This document shows positions 51,231 through 60,493 of a stretch of DNA of 64,000 nt, in pieces. Numbering within the stretch: the stretch's first letter is position 1; every line of letters starts with the position of its first letter. The DNA lies in the NCBI RefSeq assembly GCF_900099765.1, contig NZ_FNDX01000023.1:30023-94022 (forward strand). The letters run 5' to 3'. The stretch comes from Paenibacillus typhae (GTDB lineage: Bacteria > Bacillota > Bacilli > Paenibacillales > Paenibacillaceae). The translations under genes were made by a program, and so were the position numbers. The notes beneath the pieces were generated by a model. That model worked only from the letters and a program-made list of their open reading frames with translations, was not told where the DNA came from and ran no database searches.

Positions 51231-52333
51231 TGAATCAGAACCGTTACTTGTATTGGATGTTTTTGATGAACAGCCTGCTTAACATATTGAACTTTGTTCC
51301 GCGGGAGCTGCTGGACGCCCGTTTCAAGGGGGCGCAGACATCGATCCTTGTTGCAACTGTTCTCGGGACCGTCTTTCTGTCTGTCTTTACCCTCCTGATC
51401 GCAAAGTTTCCGGGCAAAGGCATTCAGGATATTCTCGAAACCGCCCTGCCTAAAGGGGTAATTATTCCGCTGATGATTATGTTTTCCTCCCTCTGGTGTG
51501 TTGCCGGGCTGATAACGATCCTGTCTTTTGTGGACATTACATTGCGCTTTGTCAGTCCGGATACAGGCCCGCATCTCGTAATCCTCAGCTTTCTGGTGCT
51601 GGTATGCTTCTGTGCACGTATGGATTCCCTGTCCGTTCTGTACGGAATGGAAATGATGCTGGCGATCATTCTGCCTCTGATTGTGTACGCCATTGTTAAA
51701 GCACTGGTCAATCCCGATTTCAGCTGGGATTCGGTGCTGCAGATCGTGACTTATTCTGCCCATGCGCCTGATTGGAAAAGCATCGCTGCTGCCACCTTCT
51801 CCTTCAGCGGTTATTTCAACATGGTTGTTTTTAACCGGGTGCTGCCTAAGATTAAGATGAAGCACAGCTGGATTTTTGCGGTTAACGGGCTGGCTGTGCT
51901 GCTGCTGACTTTTTATGTGCCCATAGGCTATTTCGGGACAATCGGCGTAGAGAGGCATGTGTACACCTGGTTTTCTACAGCCGACAGTATCCGGATCAAC
52001 ACTTTTATAGTAGAACGGATGCTGTTTGTTTTTTATTTTGCCTATCTCACACTCTCCCTGGTCAGCGTAACGGTCCACTGGCATGTCGGCAAGGAGCTGC
52101 TTACCGGCCTGTTCCGTTCGCGCAAACAGGCAAAGGCGAGAACGAAACTATGGAGGGATTTGTCTGCTCTCGCTCTGTTCAGCGGAATTACCATTGCCTT
52201 CATGGGGCTTGACCAATATCAGCTTAATCAGTTCGGTGTGGTGTTTTTGTATGCGCGCTGGGCAGGAGAGCTGTTCATGATTATGCTTCTGTTCTATTGC
52301 TATGCGGTTGCTTACAGGAGGCGGAATGCGTGA
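51230..52333 (+). CDS. Germinant receptor subunit B (GerAB/GerKB-like permease)
   Basis: 367 residues, ten membrane helices, APC-superfamily-like spore germination permease. Recognisable by YWMFLMNSLLNILNFVPREL, STVLGTVF-like second helix, LVCFCARMDS and FSFSGYFNMVVFNRVLPK segments. In the receptor this subunit binds the germinant. It begins at the TGATG overlapping the gerA stop and ends four bases into gerC. No own promoter needed. Confidence 0.93.
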   Translation: MNQNRYLYWMFLMNSLLNILNFVPRELLDARFKGAQTSILVATVLGTVFLSVFTLLIAKFPGKGIQDILETALPKGVIIPLMIMFSSLWCVAGLITILSFVDITLRFVSPDTGPHLVILSFLVLVCFCARMDSLSVLYGMEMMLAIILPLIVYAIVKALVNPDFSWDSVLQIVTYSAHAPDWKSIAAATFSFSGYFNMVVFNRVLPKIKMKHSWIFAVNGLAVLLLTFYVPIGYFGTIGVERHVYTWFSTADSIRINTFIVERMLFVFYFAYLTLSLVSVTVHWHVGKELLTGLFRSRKQAKARTKLWRDLSALALFSGITIAFMGLDQYQLNQFGVVFLYARWAGELFMIMLLFYCYAVAYRRRNA

Positions 52334-53424
52334 GAAAGCTGCTGCTGTACGCAGGAATTGTGCTGTTGTGTCTTACAACAGGGTGCGAATACAAGGATAT
52401 TGACCGGCGGATCTTTGTGGTGGCCATCGGTATTGATCCCGGGGAGGAGAAGGCCTTTAAGGTTAGCCTGAAGCTGGCGGTTCCCCAGGGGGAAGTAACC
52501 AAGATTGATGAGAAGATGCTGATTGTTACAGAGGAATCAGACAGCATCTCCGAGGCGCTCCGCCTGATGAAATCCAAGGTGGAGAAGGAACTGGACTATG
52601 TGCACTGCAAATCAATTGTTATAGGTGAAGAACTGGCCGTGGGGGATATCAGGCATATTCTGGACTGGGCGGTCCGGCGCAGGGATATCCAGCTGATTCT
52701 TAACTTTGCCATAGGGCGTCCGGCGGGACTGGATGTGCTTAAGGTCAAGCCCCCATCCGAGCGGATTCCCTCCAACTCACTGATTATGGCCATGAGCGGA
52801 GAGGGAACGGAGTCGCCCTTTATCGCCAGTGTCTATTCCTACAAGCTGATGAGGGATATGTATGAGCAGGGCAAGGATCCGATTCTGCCGATTATTGAAG
52901 CAGAAGGTGAGACCCGGTTCCAGATAGACAAGATTGCCCTTCTCGACGAACATAAGATTCAGCTTGTGCTTAATCCTGAGGAGACACGGCTGTTCAACCT
53001 CCTGACCAGGCCTAACCTGAAGACCAATTTTCCGGCTAAGGTGGACGAGAGCGAGTTCCAGTACTATACGGAGAGCAGCACCTCCAACTACAAAATCACA
53101 ACAGCATCCACAGGAGCGCCGGTTATCCGCTACAAGATTAAGATTAAGGGCATTGTGGAGGAGAACAGTACCCAGGAGCTGATCACCCATCCTCTGCTGG
53201 AGAAAATATCGGAAGCAGGCGGGGAAGAGCTGAAACAGTCAGTTGAAGCGCTGCTTGAAAAAATCAAGGACAAGCGGCTGGATCCCTTCGGGTGGGGACT
53301 GCGCTACGGGACAAGGCACTGGAACAACGAAACGGAAGCAAGAGACTGGGAGGCCCTGTATCCTGATCTGAAATTCGAGGTTACCGCTGCTGTCAGAGTT
53401 AAATACTCCGGGCTGATCAAGTAA
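52330..53424 (+). CDS. Germinant receptor lipoprotein subunit C (GerAC/GerKC-like)
   Basis: 364 residues. Lipoprotein signal peptide MRKLLLYAGIVLLCLTTGC with lipobox LTTGC (Cys 19), then the Ger(x)C fold: GIDPGEEKAFKVSLKLAVPQG, KSKVEKELDYVHCKSIVIGEEL and DPFGWGLRYG near the end. GTG 52330 is the start (AGGAGG nine bases upstream, giving the clean signal peptide), overlapping the gerB stop as GTGA. Completes a three-gene ABC receptor operon. No terminator hairpin was seen between its stop and the next promoter. Confidence 0.94.
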   Translation: MRKLLLYAGIVLLCLTTGCEYKDIDRRIFVVAIGIDPGEEKAFKVSLKLAVPQGEVTKIDEKMLIVTEESDSISEALRLMKSKVEKELDYVHCKSIVIGEELAVGDIRHILDWAVRRRDIQLILNFAIGRPAGLDVLKVKPPSERIPSNSLIMAMSGEGTESPFIASVYSYKLMRDMYEQGKDPILPIIEAEGETRFQIDKIALLDEHKIQLVLNPEETRLFNLLTRPNLKTNFPAKVDESEFQYYTESSTSNYKITTASTGAPVIRYKIKIKGIVEENSTQELITHPLLEKISEAGGEELKQSVEALLEKIKDKRLDPFGWGLRYGTRHWNNETEARDWEALYPDLKFEVTAAVRVKYSGLIK

Positions 53425-53440
53425 AATACGGGTGGTCCGA

Positions 53441-53469
53441 TTGACGCTTGTGGCTACAGGATTTATACT
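53441..53469 (+). promoter_or_regulatory. Sigma-A promoter of the PerR-like gene
   Basis: TTGACG (53441-53446), 17-base spacer, TATACT (53464-53469), overlapping AT-rich sequence where a PerR box could lie; no clear TTATAATnATTATAA was found. Confidence 0.7.
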
Positions 53470-53497
53470 TGATCTAAAAATAAGTTAAAGGATGATA

Positions 53498-53896
53498 ATG
53501 ATGAGAAGCCTGAATTTAACCTCACAGCGTCAAGCCGTTTATGATATCGTCCGTAATTCGCATGACCATCCGACTGCTGCAGAGGTGATGAACCGGCTGG
53601 TAGAGCAGGGACATAACCTTGCCTACGGGACTGTCTACAACTCCCTGCGCTATCTTGCCGATAAACAGATGATCCGTGAGCTGAAGCTGGGGGAGGCTGC
53701 GAGCAGATATGATGCGCGGATGGACGACCATCAGCATATCCTGTGCGAGGTCTGCGGTGCGGTGGATGAAGTGATGACCCATGTGCCGCAGGAATGGATG
53801 AACAGTGTAGCGGAGGAGACAGGATATACCCTTTCCCATGCCCATGTTGTCTTTGGCGGAGTATGTCCGGCATGCAGGAACAAAACGTTGAACTAG
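53498..53896 (+). CDS. perR: Fur family regulator, PerR-like
   Basis: 132 residues. Winged helix with TAAEVMNRLVEQGHNLAYGTVYNSLRYLADKQMI, then the metal-sensing dimer domain: RYDARMDDHQHILCEVCG, with the Asp and His residues of the regulatory site, and the structural zinc cysteines CEVC and CPAC. The RYD-DHQH layout matches PerR peroxide sensors better than iron Fur. Represses oxidative stress genes until His is oxidised. Three in-frame ATGs exist (53492, 53498, 53501); the SD AAAGGA fits the second or third. Confidence 0.88.
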   Translation: MMRSLNLTSQRQAVYDIVRNSHDHPTAAEVMNRLVEQGHNLAYGTVYNSLRYLADKQMIRELKLGEAASRYDARMDDHQHILCEVCGAVDEVMTHVPQEWMNSVAEETGYTLSHAHVVFGGVCPACRNKTLN

Positions 53897-53955
53897 ACCC
53901 TGAACAGGCTTTGTCCGGCAGAGCGCCGATTTCCAGTTGAATAATCCAGATATAA

Positions 53956-53987
53956 CAAAAGACCGCTTTCATAGAGCGGTCTTTGTT
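53956..53987 (+). terminator. Intrinsic terminator after the PerR-like gene
   Basis: AAAGACCGCT (53958-53967) / AGCGGTCTTT (53975-53984), followed by GTT. Confidence 0.82.
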
Positions 53988-54132
53988 GCGTTTATATAAA
54001 AATCCTCAGTTATTATAGAAGAATAACGACATATACAGCTGAAATAAAGGAATTACTCCCTGCGATATATAATTATATAACATGGCAAACAACTCATACT
54101 TAAGACCTAACCGAAAGAGAGCGTGAACCGCA

Positions 54133-56127
54133 TTGGGCAAAAGATTCCATGTAAACATCCGTATGAAGCTTACTCTTACATACCTGCTAGTCCTTCTGGC
54201 CCCCAGCCTGATTATCGGCTGGCAGACCTACGAATCAGCCAGCGGTAAAGTGGAAGAACAGCTGGTGAATAACGCAGCCGAGAGTGTTGCAGCAGTTAAT
54301 GAAATTATCAATGCCAACATCGGATCCAAAATAAATGATATCAAGTATTTCGCGGCCCAGCTGTCTGCTGAGGAGATCAATGCAGAAGCTGCAGGGGCAC
54401 CGGCCGGCATTACGGCCCGGCTGAAGGAATATGCGGCGCTGCATCCGGATGTGCTGGATGTTTATGTGGGAACCAGCCGTGCCGGGGCGCTGCATGCCTC
54501 TGAAGCTGATCGTCCGGAAGGCTATGACCCGCGTAAAGAGAATTCCTATGTGAACGCCTTGAAGAACGGCGGCGGTATCGTCATTTCTCCTGCTTTTCAG
54601 ACCGTGAATAATGAAACGGCAATTGCCATTTCAGCTGTGCTGGAGGGCGGGAACGGGGTAGTGGCTCTTGATCTGGACCTGTCGGCACTGGCAGAGCTTA
54701 CAGGCATCAAAGTGGGCAAGCAGGGCTATATCTTCATTGTGGACAGTAGCAAGAAGTTTCTGGTGCATCCGACAGAACAGATCGGGCAGGAATCCTCCGA
54801 GCCGTTCATCAAAAAGATGTTCGAGGCAGAAACCGGTTCTTTTGATTACGTGTACAAAGATTTAGACAAAAAAATGACGTTTATGCAAAATGAGCTGACC
54901 GGCTGGAGAATCGGAGGCACGATTGATAAAAGTGAGGTATCCGGTGCGACTGAGGAGATACGGCAAACGGCTTTTCTGGTCATTGGCATCTCGGTTGCAC
55001 TGGCACTGCTCCTGATCTACATTAATGTGCAGTCCATTCTGCGTCCGCTGGCCCGTCTCCGTAAAGCTACAGCAGTAATTGCAGAGGGGGATCTCTCACA
55101 GGATATCGGGGCGTTCCGCCGGGATGAGATCGGTATGCTCGCGGACCATTTCCGGGCGATGGTTGCAAGCCTGCGGGAGATGATTATCAGTGTGCAGGAG
55201 ATGACTGATGAGGTATCCTCCTCGGCCGAGGAGCTGGCTGCCGGAGCTGACCAGACCACCAGGGCCATTGAGCATGTTACGGTAGCCATCCAGGAGGTTG
55301 CCGCCGGCACAGAGCGCCAGGTGGACAGCATAGACAAAGGGACGGAAAGCGCAGCGGCTACTGCAAGTGAAGTCCAGAGTATTTCCGGCTTCATGGAACA
55401 GGTATCGGGGATGATGGACAAGACCTCACTGTCCGCTGCAGAAGGGAATGAATCGGTAATCAGCGTTGTAGACAAAATCAATGGCATACATGAGACTGTG
55501 GAGGAGCTTGGGGCTGTAATCGATAAGCTTAACATACGCACAGAGCAGATTCAGGGCATTGTCGGTGTCATTACAGGAATATCCCGCCAGACCAATCTGC
55601 TTGCCCTTAACGCTTCTATTGAGGCGGCGCGGGCAGGCGAGCAGGGGCGCGGCTTCGCCGTCGTCGCTTCCGAGGTCCGCAAGCTGGCGGAAGAATCGGA
55701 GAAATCGGCACGGATGATTTCGGAGCAGATCTCCTCCATTAATGCGGAGATGAAGCAGGCAACGGCAACGATGGAAGATGCCAAGAACCGGGTATCGGAC
55801 GGCATTATGGCAGTCGATACCACCGGACGTTCCTTCTCGCGGATCCGCAGGGCAGTGAAAGGAGCGGCGGAGAAGATTGAAGCCATGGGCGGAGCAGTGC
55901 ATACCCTGGCGGCAGAAGCAGTCAGCATGGAGCGGGCGATCGGCGAGATCGGTAGCATTTCGAGGGAGGCAGCCGAGAATACCGAGACAATCTCTGCCGC
56001 AGCCGAGGAGCAGCTTGCAGCCGTCCAGGAGATTTCGTCATCGACGGCCAATTTGAGCCATCTGGCCGAGGAGCTTCAGAAGCTGGTAAGCCGCTTCAAT
56101 CTGCATTCCGCAAAGAAGAAACAATGA
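54133..56127 (+). CDS. Methyl-accepting chemotaxis protein with dCache-like sensor
   Basis: 664 residues. Helix about 11-28, large extracellular double-Cache-like domain (VVALDLDLSALAELTG and GYIFIVDSSKKFLVHPTE are typical of its membrane-distal lobes), helix about 280-300, HAMP (LRPLARLRKATAVIAEGDL), and signalling domain with RQTNLLALNASIEAARAGEQGRGFAVVASEVRKLAEES. Receptor for small ligands such as amino acids or sugars. Start at TTG 54133 is the only codon before the signal anchor (next ATG is 54163) and has only weak SD support. Long 236-base upstream gap contains a terminator and AT-rich sequence. Confidence 0.92.
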   Translation: MGKRFHVNIRMKLTLTYLLVLLAPSLIIGWQTYESASGKVEEQLVNNAAESVAAVNEIINANIGSKINDIKYFAAQLSAEEINAEAAGAPAGITARLKEYAALHPDVLDVYVGTSRAGALHASEADRPEGYDPRKENSYVNALKNGGGIVISPAFQTVNNETAIAISAVLEGGNGVVALDLDLSALAELTGIKVGKQGYIFIVDSSKKFLVHPTEQIGQESSEPFIKKMFEAETGSFDYVYKDLDKKMTFMQNELTGWRIGGTIDKSEVSGATEEIRQTAFLVIGISVALALLLIYINVQSILRPLARLRKATAVIAEGDLSQDIGAFRRDEIGMLADHFRAMVASLREMIISVQEMTDEVSSSAEELAAGADQTTRAIEHVTVAIQEVAAGTERQVDSIDKGTESAAATASEVQSISGFMEQVSGMMDKTSLSAAEGNESVISVVDKINGIHETVEELGAVIDKLNIRTEQIQGIVGVITGISRQTNLLALNASIEAARAGEQGRGFAVVASEVRKLAEESEKSARMISEQISSINAEMKQATATMEDAKNRVSDGIMAVDTTGRSFSRIRRAVKGAAEKIEAMGGAVHTLAAEAVSMERAIGEIGSISREAAENTETISAAAEEQLAAVQEISSSTANLSHLAEELQKLVSRFNLHSAKKKQ

Positions 56128-56218
56128 AGAAATAGCTTTCACGGCGCTTTTCTTTTTACACCCTTTGCAAGTATACTGGTAGACAACAATGCAGGGTTAA
56201 CGAGGGGGAGCGAAGATT

Positions 56219-57031
56219 ATGGCAGAGCAATTGAAGGGGATTACCGTTGCCCTTGCGGGTCCGCGCAAATCGGAGGAAATGGCAAAGCTGGTCGGGAATA
56301 TGGGCGGCATCCCGCTGCTCCGCCCGGCCCAGGGGACGGTTTTTCTGGATGACGGGGCGCTGCGTGAAGGGCTGAACTCCTGGACACAGCAGCCGCCTGA
56401 CTGGGCGGTTTTGACTACCGGGATGGGGCTGGATGCGCTGTTTGGCATGGCTGAGGATATGGGACTCGGCGGCCGTTTTCTGGAGGTGCTCTCTGCTTCT
56501 TCCATTGCAGCCCGGGGATATAAGACCGTCAATGCCTTGAAGAAGCGCGGGCTTGTGCCTGTGGTGCGTGATGATGACGGAAGCACCAGCGGACTGATCC
56601 GCGGCCTGCAGGAATTCGATCTTGCGGGCAAGGAGGTTGTGCTGCAGCTGCATGGAGAACCTGCTCCCCGGCTGACTGCCTGGCTGGAGGCAGCCGGAGC
56701 TTCGGTCCGGGAAGTACAGCCTTACCGCCATACTCCGCCTGAGCCGGGGGCGCTGGAGCTGCTGCTTACCGAGATTCTTGAGGCGAAGGTGAACGCTGTA
56801 GCATTCACCAGTGCGCCGCAATTCCGCTTCTTGTCACAGTATGCACAGGAGCAGGGGAAGCTTGCGCAGATGCTGGAGGCTTTTGAGCGTGAGGTGCTGG
56901 CGGTGTCTGTAGGCAAGATCACCTCCCAGGCGCTGAAGGAGGAAGGCGTACAGAGAATCATTATGCCTGAGCACGAACGGATGGGCAGCATGTTCGTCGA
57001 GCTGGGGCGTTATGTGGTCGCAGGCCGTTAG
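56219..57031 (+). CDS. hemD: Uroporphyrinogen-III synthase family protein
   Basis: 270 residues, two-lobed HemD fold: KGITVALAGPRKSEEMAKLV, WAVLTTGMGLDALFG, VNALKKRGLVPVVRDDDG, VREVQPYRHTPPEP, VNAVAFTSAPQFRF and VLAVSVGKITSQALKEEGV. Cyclises hydroxymethylbilane to uroporphyrinogen III. Unlike the usual hemAXCDBL cluster, no other heme gene adjoins it, so it may be a paralogue used in a special tetrapyrrole pathway. Ribosome binding site GAGGGGGAG precedes ATG 56219. Confidence 0.85.
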   Translation: MAEQLKGITVALAGPRKSEEMAKLVGNMGGIPLLRPAQGTVFLDDGALREGLNSWTQQPPDWAVLTTGMGLDALFGMAEDMGLGGRFLEVLSASSIAARGYKTVNALKKRGLVPVVRDDDGSTSGLIRGLQEFDLAGKEVVLQLHGEPAPRLTAWLEAAGASVREVQPYRHTPPEPGALELLLTEILEAKVNAVAFTSAPQFRFLSQYAQEQGKLAQMLEAFEREVLAVSVGKITSQALKEEGVQRIIMPEHERMGSMFVELGRYVVAGR

Positions 57032-57048
57032 GCGAGTAAAGAGTGTTG

Positions 57049-57079
57049 TTCCCGCTCCTGCCGGAGCGGGATTTGTTTT
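57049..57079 (+). terminator. Intrinsic terminator
   Basis: CCCGCTCC (57051-57058) - TGCC - GGAGCGGG (57063-57070), then ATTTGTTTT. Confidence 0.85.
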
Positions 57080-57226
57080 GGCGGACGCTGCCGCCGGCCG
57101 GCGTTATTCATGTGCGGGTTCTATGAGATTACCTAGTGTCATCATGGACATCCTTGGCAGTTTTCCTTAGAATAGTAGCAACGTATACGACAAATTATGT
57201 GGACAGAATCATGAAGGAGGATCCCT

Positions 57227-57859
57227 ATGGACAAGAGAAAATGCCTGCTCCTGGGCGACTACACCCATCCCCGTTTCCACCCGCTGCAGGGTGTGGATCA
57301 GCAAATCGGTGAAATTCTGAACGACCTGCTGACCGTTCAGTGTTCGGAGAATAAAAAACTGATGCTCGGTGAGCATCTGGCAGGATACGATTTATGTATA
57401 GCTTATAACGAGTTGTGGAACGAGACGGTTTCCCCACAGCAGACCGCAGGTCTGCTGAGTTATGTGAGCGGAGGGGGCGGGCTGATCGTGCTGCATACCG
57501 GTATTTCACTGGCCAAACGCTATGAGCTGGCCGGCCTGATCGGAGCGAGATTCACAACCCATCCGCCGTATGCTCCATTGAACTTCAAAGTGCATGAGCA
57601 TGATATTACAGAAGGCATTGAAGATTTCAAGCTGGACGAGGAGCCTTACCGCTTCGAGTTCGATCCGTTTACCGAAAAGACCGTGCTGCTGGAATACGAG
57701 GTTGACGGAGAGACTTATCCGGCGGCCTGGTGCCACCGCTACGGGCAGGGACGGGTTGTATTCCTGATGCCCGGCCATCATGAGCCCACATTCCGCCATC
57801 CTGCGGTCCGCAAGCTGATTCTGGGGGCGGCCACCTGGGCGGCGCGCATTCCAAGATAA
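57227..57859 (+). CDS. ThuA-like protein (trehalose utilisation family, glutamine-amidotransferase-like fold)
   Basis: 210 residues. ThuA domain features: LLLGDYTHPRFHPLQG, YDLCIAYNELWNE, YVSGGGGLIVLHTGISLAKR, FKVHEHDITEGIEDF and WCHRYGQGRVVFLMPGHHEPTFRHP. Class I amidotransferase-like flavodoxin fold without the canonical catalytic Cys, as in ThuA enzymes that act on disaccharides or keto-sugars. ATG 57227 follows AAGGAGGATCCCT. A single gene; substrate unknown. Confidence 0.88.
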   Translation: MDKRKCLLLGDYTHPRFHPLQGVDQQIGEILNDLLTVQCSENKKLMLGEHLAGYDLCIAYNELWNETVSPQQTAGLLSYVSGGGGLIVLHTGISLAKRYELAGLIGARFTTHPPYAPLNFKVHEHDITEGIEDFKLDEEPYRFEFDPFTEKTVLLEYEVDGETYPAAWCHRYGQGRVVFLMPGHHEPTFRHPAVRKLILGAATWAARIPR

Positions 57860-57962
57860 CCACATTTGAGAGTAACCATGCCCCTTGCAGCCTAAATTTT
57901 GTGAAATAGGCCGTCAAGGGGTATACTTTATCCATAACTGCAATCTTTGGGAGGAAATAGCG

Positions 57963-58349
57963 ATGAGTGATCTGTTCAAAAAAGCAATCTCATTAGGAGT
58001 AGGCCTCACCATTGTCAGCAAGGAAAAGGTTGAGAAGGTAGTAGATGAACTGGTGAAACGCGGGGAACTGGCTCCCACTGAATCCAGAGCGCTGATTGAC
58101 CGGCTTGTGGAGCGCGGCGAAGAAGAACGCGGTGCGTTCAAGACAGCCGTGCAGGAGCAGGTTCAGCGGGTACTCAAGGATCTGAAGGTGCCTGTGCAGA
58201 GCGATATCGCCGGGCTGGAGGCACGGATTGCTGTTCTGGAGCGCCGTGTAGCCGAGCTGGAAGGTCCTTCTGCTGATGCTGCACCGGCCCCAGTCTCTGA
58301 TTCTCCCGGTTCCACTGAAGATCTTATTACGGATACTCGTACGGATTAA
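57963..58349 (+). CDS. Phasin-like coiled-coil protein
   Basis: 128 residues, helical and charged: LFKKAISLGVGLTIVSKEKVEKVVDELVKRGE, then a long coiled coil with ARIAVLERRVAELE, and an Ala/Pro/Ser-rich tail. Resembles the phasin/PhaF-like family that coats polymer granules or membranes; no polyhydroxyalkanoate gene is near. The next gene starts directly after its stop (TAAATGG), so they are co-translated. GGGAGGAAATAGCG upstream supports ATG 57963. Confidence 0.82.
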   Translation: MSDLFKKAISLGVGLTIVSKEKVEKVVDELVKRGELAPTESRALIDRLVERGEEERGAFKTAVQEQVQRVLKDLKVPVQSDIAGLEARIAVLERRVAELEGPSADAAPAPVSDSPGSTEDLITDTRTD

Positions 58350-60026
58350 ATGGCAGTACGAATCAGACATGCCGGGAGGTACCGGACCATTGCCATGGCG
58401 CTTATGCGTCATGGCTTCGGCTATATGGTGGAGGAACTGGGTCTCTACCACGTATTGTCCCTGCCGCGCCGGATTATGACGCATGAGGCCCACGCAGCCC
58501 TGACGCTCGGAGAACGCATCCGGCGGGTGCTGGAGGATCTGGGTCCGACCTTTGTTAAGCTGGGGCAGCTTGCCAGTACCCGCTCCGATCTGCTGCCTGA
58601 ATCCATTATTGCCGAGCTGGTCAAGCTGCAGGACAGCGTACCGCCGTTCCCGGCGGAGACTGCACGCAGTATTCTGGAGCAGGAGCTGGACCAGCCGCTG
58701 CATGATATTTTTGAAGCCTTTGATAATACGCCGCTTGCGGCGGCCTCGATCGGCCAGGTTCACCGGGCTGTGCTGCACGGGGGCCGGCATGTGGCGGTCA
58801 AAATACAGCGTCCCGGTGTCACACGCACGATGCACCGCGACCTTGAAATTCTTCAGGATTTAAGCATCCTGGCCGAGAAAAAGCTGGACTGGGCCAAGCA
58901 ATACGGGCTGGCCCGGATGACCGAGGAGTTCTCGCGCTCCCTGCTGGCTGAGCTGGATTACGCGCAGGAGGGCCGCAATGCGGAGCGTATTGCTGCCCAG
59001 CAGCCGGATCAGGCCAAGTCAAAAGTAGCGATTCCGGCAATCTACTGGGACTTTAGCTCGGCCAGAGTTCTGACGATGGAATACGTCAGCGGCATTACGC
59101 TGAACCGCCGGGAGGAGCTGCTTGCGCGGGGGCAGAAGCTGAAGACCATTGCCCAGCAGCTGGTCGAAATGATGCTGGACCAGATTTTTATTCACGGCTT
59201 CTTTCATGCTGATCCGCATCCCGGCAACGTGATGCTGCTGGACAACGGCAAGCTGGCGCTCATTGATTTCGGAATGGTCGGGCGGCTCAGTGAAGAAATG
59301 AAGGACAGCCTGTCTGCCCTGGTAATTGCGCTGATGCGCAGGAATACCGACTCCATGGTACGGGCTATTCTGCGTCTGGGAGTCATTCCCGATAATGCCG
59401 ACCGCGCCTCCCTGCGGGATGACATGGACCGGCTGCGTGAGTCGTATTATGATATCCCGTTCAACCAGGTCAGCATCGGCAAGGCGCTGAATGATCTGTT
59501 CGGCATTGCCAGAAAGCACAGGCTGGTTATTCCGCCCGACCTGGCAATGCTCGGCAAAACGATGCTGACGCTTGAGGGGGTTGTGGCCAATCTGGACCCG
59601 GCCTTCAGTATTGTGCAGATGGCCGAGCCTTTTGGCAAACAGCTGGTGAAGCAGCGCTTCAGCAGCACCCGGGTGCAGCGCAAGATTCTTGGCGGCGTAG
59701 CCGATCTGGCCGAGAGCCTGATTGAGCTGCCTTCCCAGGCCCGCCAGCTGTCGGCGCTGATCAGCAGCGGCAAGCTGAAGGTTGAGGTCGGACTGCCGGA
59801 GCTTAAAGATCTGGAGCACAAATTCAGCCGGGTGGGCAACCGGCTGTCGTTCAGCATTGTGCTGCTGGCCTTCAGCATCATTATGGCCGGCCTGATTATC
59901 GGCTCTTCCCTGCGCGGCGAGCCGTCGCTGCTGTGGGATTTTCCCACTGTCGAGATCGGTTCGGTCATTGCGCTGCTGATGGTCATCTGGCTGCTGCTGT
60001 CGATTTTCAAGTCGGGGCGGTTTTAG
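58350..60026 (+). CDS. ABC1/UbiB family atypical kinase
   Basis: 558 residues. UbiB fold: ALTLGERIRRVLEDLGPTFVKLGQ, AAASIGQVHRA (Ala-rich loop in place of the Gly-rich loop), VAVKIQRPGV with the conserved Lys, FFHADPHPGNVML and LIDFGMVGRLS; the C-terminus has two membrane helices (IVLLAFSIIMAGLIIG and VIALLMVIWLLLSIF). Relatives support isoprenoid quinone or lipid transport in the membrane. Starts at ATG 58350 right after the phasin-like gene; no separate SD. Pair of small coiled-coil plus UbiB recurs in Gram-positives. Confidence 0.92.
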   Translation: MAVRIRHAGRYRTIAMALMRHGFGYMVEELGLYHVLSLPRRIMTHEAHAALTLGERIRRVLEDLGPTFVKLGQLASTRSDLLPESIIAELVKLQDSVPPFPAETARSILEQELDQPLHDIFEAFDNTPLAAASIGQVHRAVLHGGRHVAVKIQRPGVTRTMHRDLEILQDLSILAEKKLDWAKQYGLARMTEEFSRSLLAELDYAQEGRNAERIAAQQPDQAKSKVAIPAIYWDFSSARVLTMEYVSGITLNRREELLARGQKLKTIAQQLVEMMLDQIFIHGFFHADPHPGNVMLLDNGKLALIDFGMVGRLSEEMKDSLSALVIALMRRNTDSMVRAILRLGVIPDNADRASLRDDMDRLRESYYDIPFNQVSIGKALNDLFGIARKHRLVIPPDLAMLGKTMLTLEGVVANLDPAFSIVQMAEPFGKQLVKQRFSSTRVQRKILGGVADLAESLIELPSQARQLSALISSGKLKVEVGLPELKDLEHKFSRVGNRLSFSIVLLAFSIIMAGLIIGSSLRGEPSLLWDFPTVEIGSVIALLMVIWLLLSIFKSGRF

Positions 60027-60055
60027 CCGGTATTTCATTATTATTTTCAAGCAAT

Positions 60056-60086
60056 TTACACAAAGACACCAAGATCAAGTACAATA
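60056..60086 (+). promoter_or_regulatory. Possible sigma-A promoter of the DEAD-box helicase leader
   Basis: TTTACA (60056-60061) or the overlapping TTACAC, 18-19 base spacer, TACAAT (60081-60086). Transcription would start near 60093, leaving a leader of about 400 bases. Confidence 0.5.
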
Positions 60087-60089
60087 AGA

Positions 60090-60403
60090 AGGATAACTTT
60101 CGGAAAATATAAGAATGTATATGTTCTACACGATAAATTATCCTTATATTTCGCGCAGAAACGGATACCGTCCTGTTCAGGACGGGCAAAGCCGTTTTTA
60201 CTTGGCTTACTGTTTCCGGGAGCTGCAGGCCGGACAGACTATTGTATAGAGTGTAATGGAACGCAAAAGGAATGCCGTCATGAATGTCCGGTGGATCGCT
60301 GCTGCCCCAGAAACCGTACTTTGACCGCACTTCCGGTGGGCATAGGGCGGCACAAGGGACGGAAGGACCCGTGGAGGCGGGTTCTTCCGCTTTTGTTTGC
60401 CCC
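60090..60403 (+). ncRNA. Structured leader with two terminator-like hairpins and possible antiterminator
   Basis: Elements in order: AAGGATAA (60090-60097)/TTATCCTT (60139-60146), with overlapping AAATATAAG (60106-60114)/CTTATATTT; first terminator-like hairpin CCGTCCT-GTTC-AGGACGG nested in AAACGG/CCGTTTTT (60160-60200); CCGGACA (60231-60237)/TGTCCGG (60286-60292); CTTCCG (60331-60336), which can pair with CGGAAG (60361-60366) and so compete with the second terminator at 60361-60399. No known riboswitch consensus was recognised. Confidence 0.5.
60361..60399 (+). terminator. Attenuator-type terminator before the DEAD-box helicase
   Basis: CGGAAGGACCCG (60361-60372) / CGGGTTCTTCCG (60379-60390) with a six-base loop, 12 bp including one G-U, then CTTTTGTTTG. 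95 bases before the TTG start of the helicase. Confidence 0.7.
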
Positions 60404-60493
60404 TAAAGGGAATTTGAGTACATTACTCCGGACATGGATGCCTATAGGTTATGGGTAACAGGACAAATTAACAAATTGAGTGAGGTGGAGCAA

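Noticed and set aside
60150..60260. Cyclic-di-GMP (GEMM) riboswitch before the helicase because of GGGCAAAGCC
   Set aside because: The second conserved half and the receptor loop are missing.
60320..60400. T-box-like reading of the helicase leader (AGGGCGGCAC)
   Set aside because: Lacks the conserved TGGnACCGCG and specifier features; the downstream gene is not an aminoacyl-tRNA or amino-acid gene.
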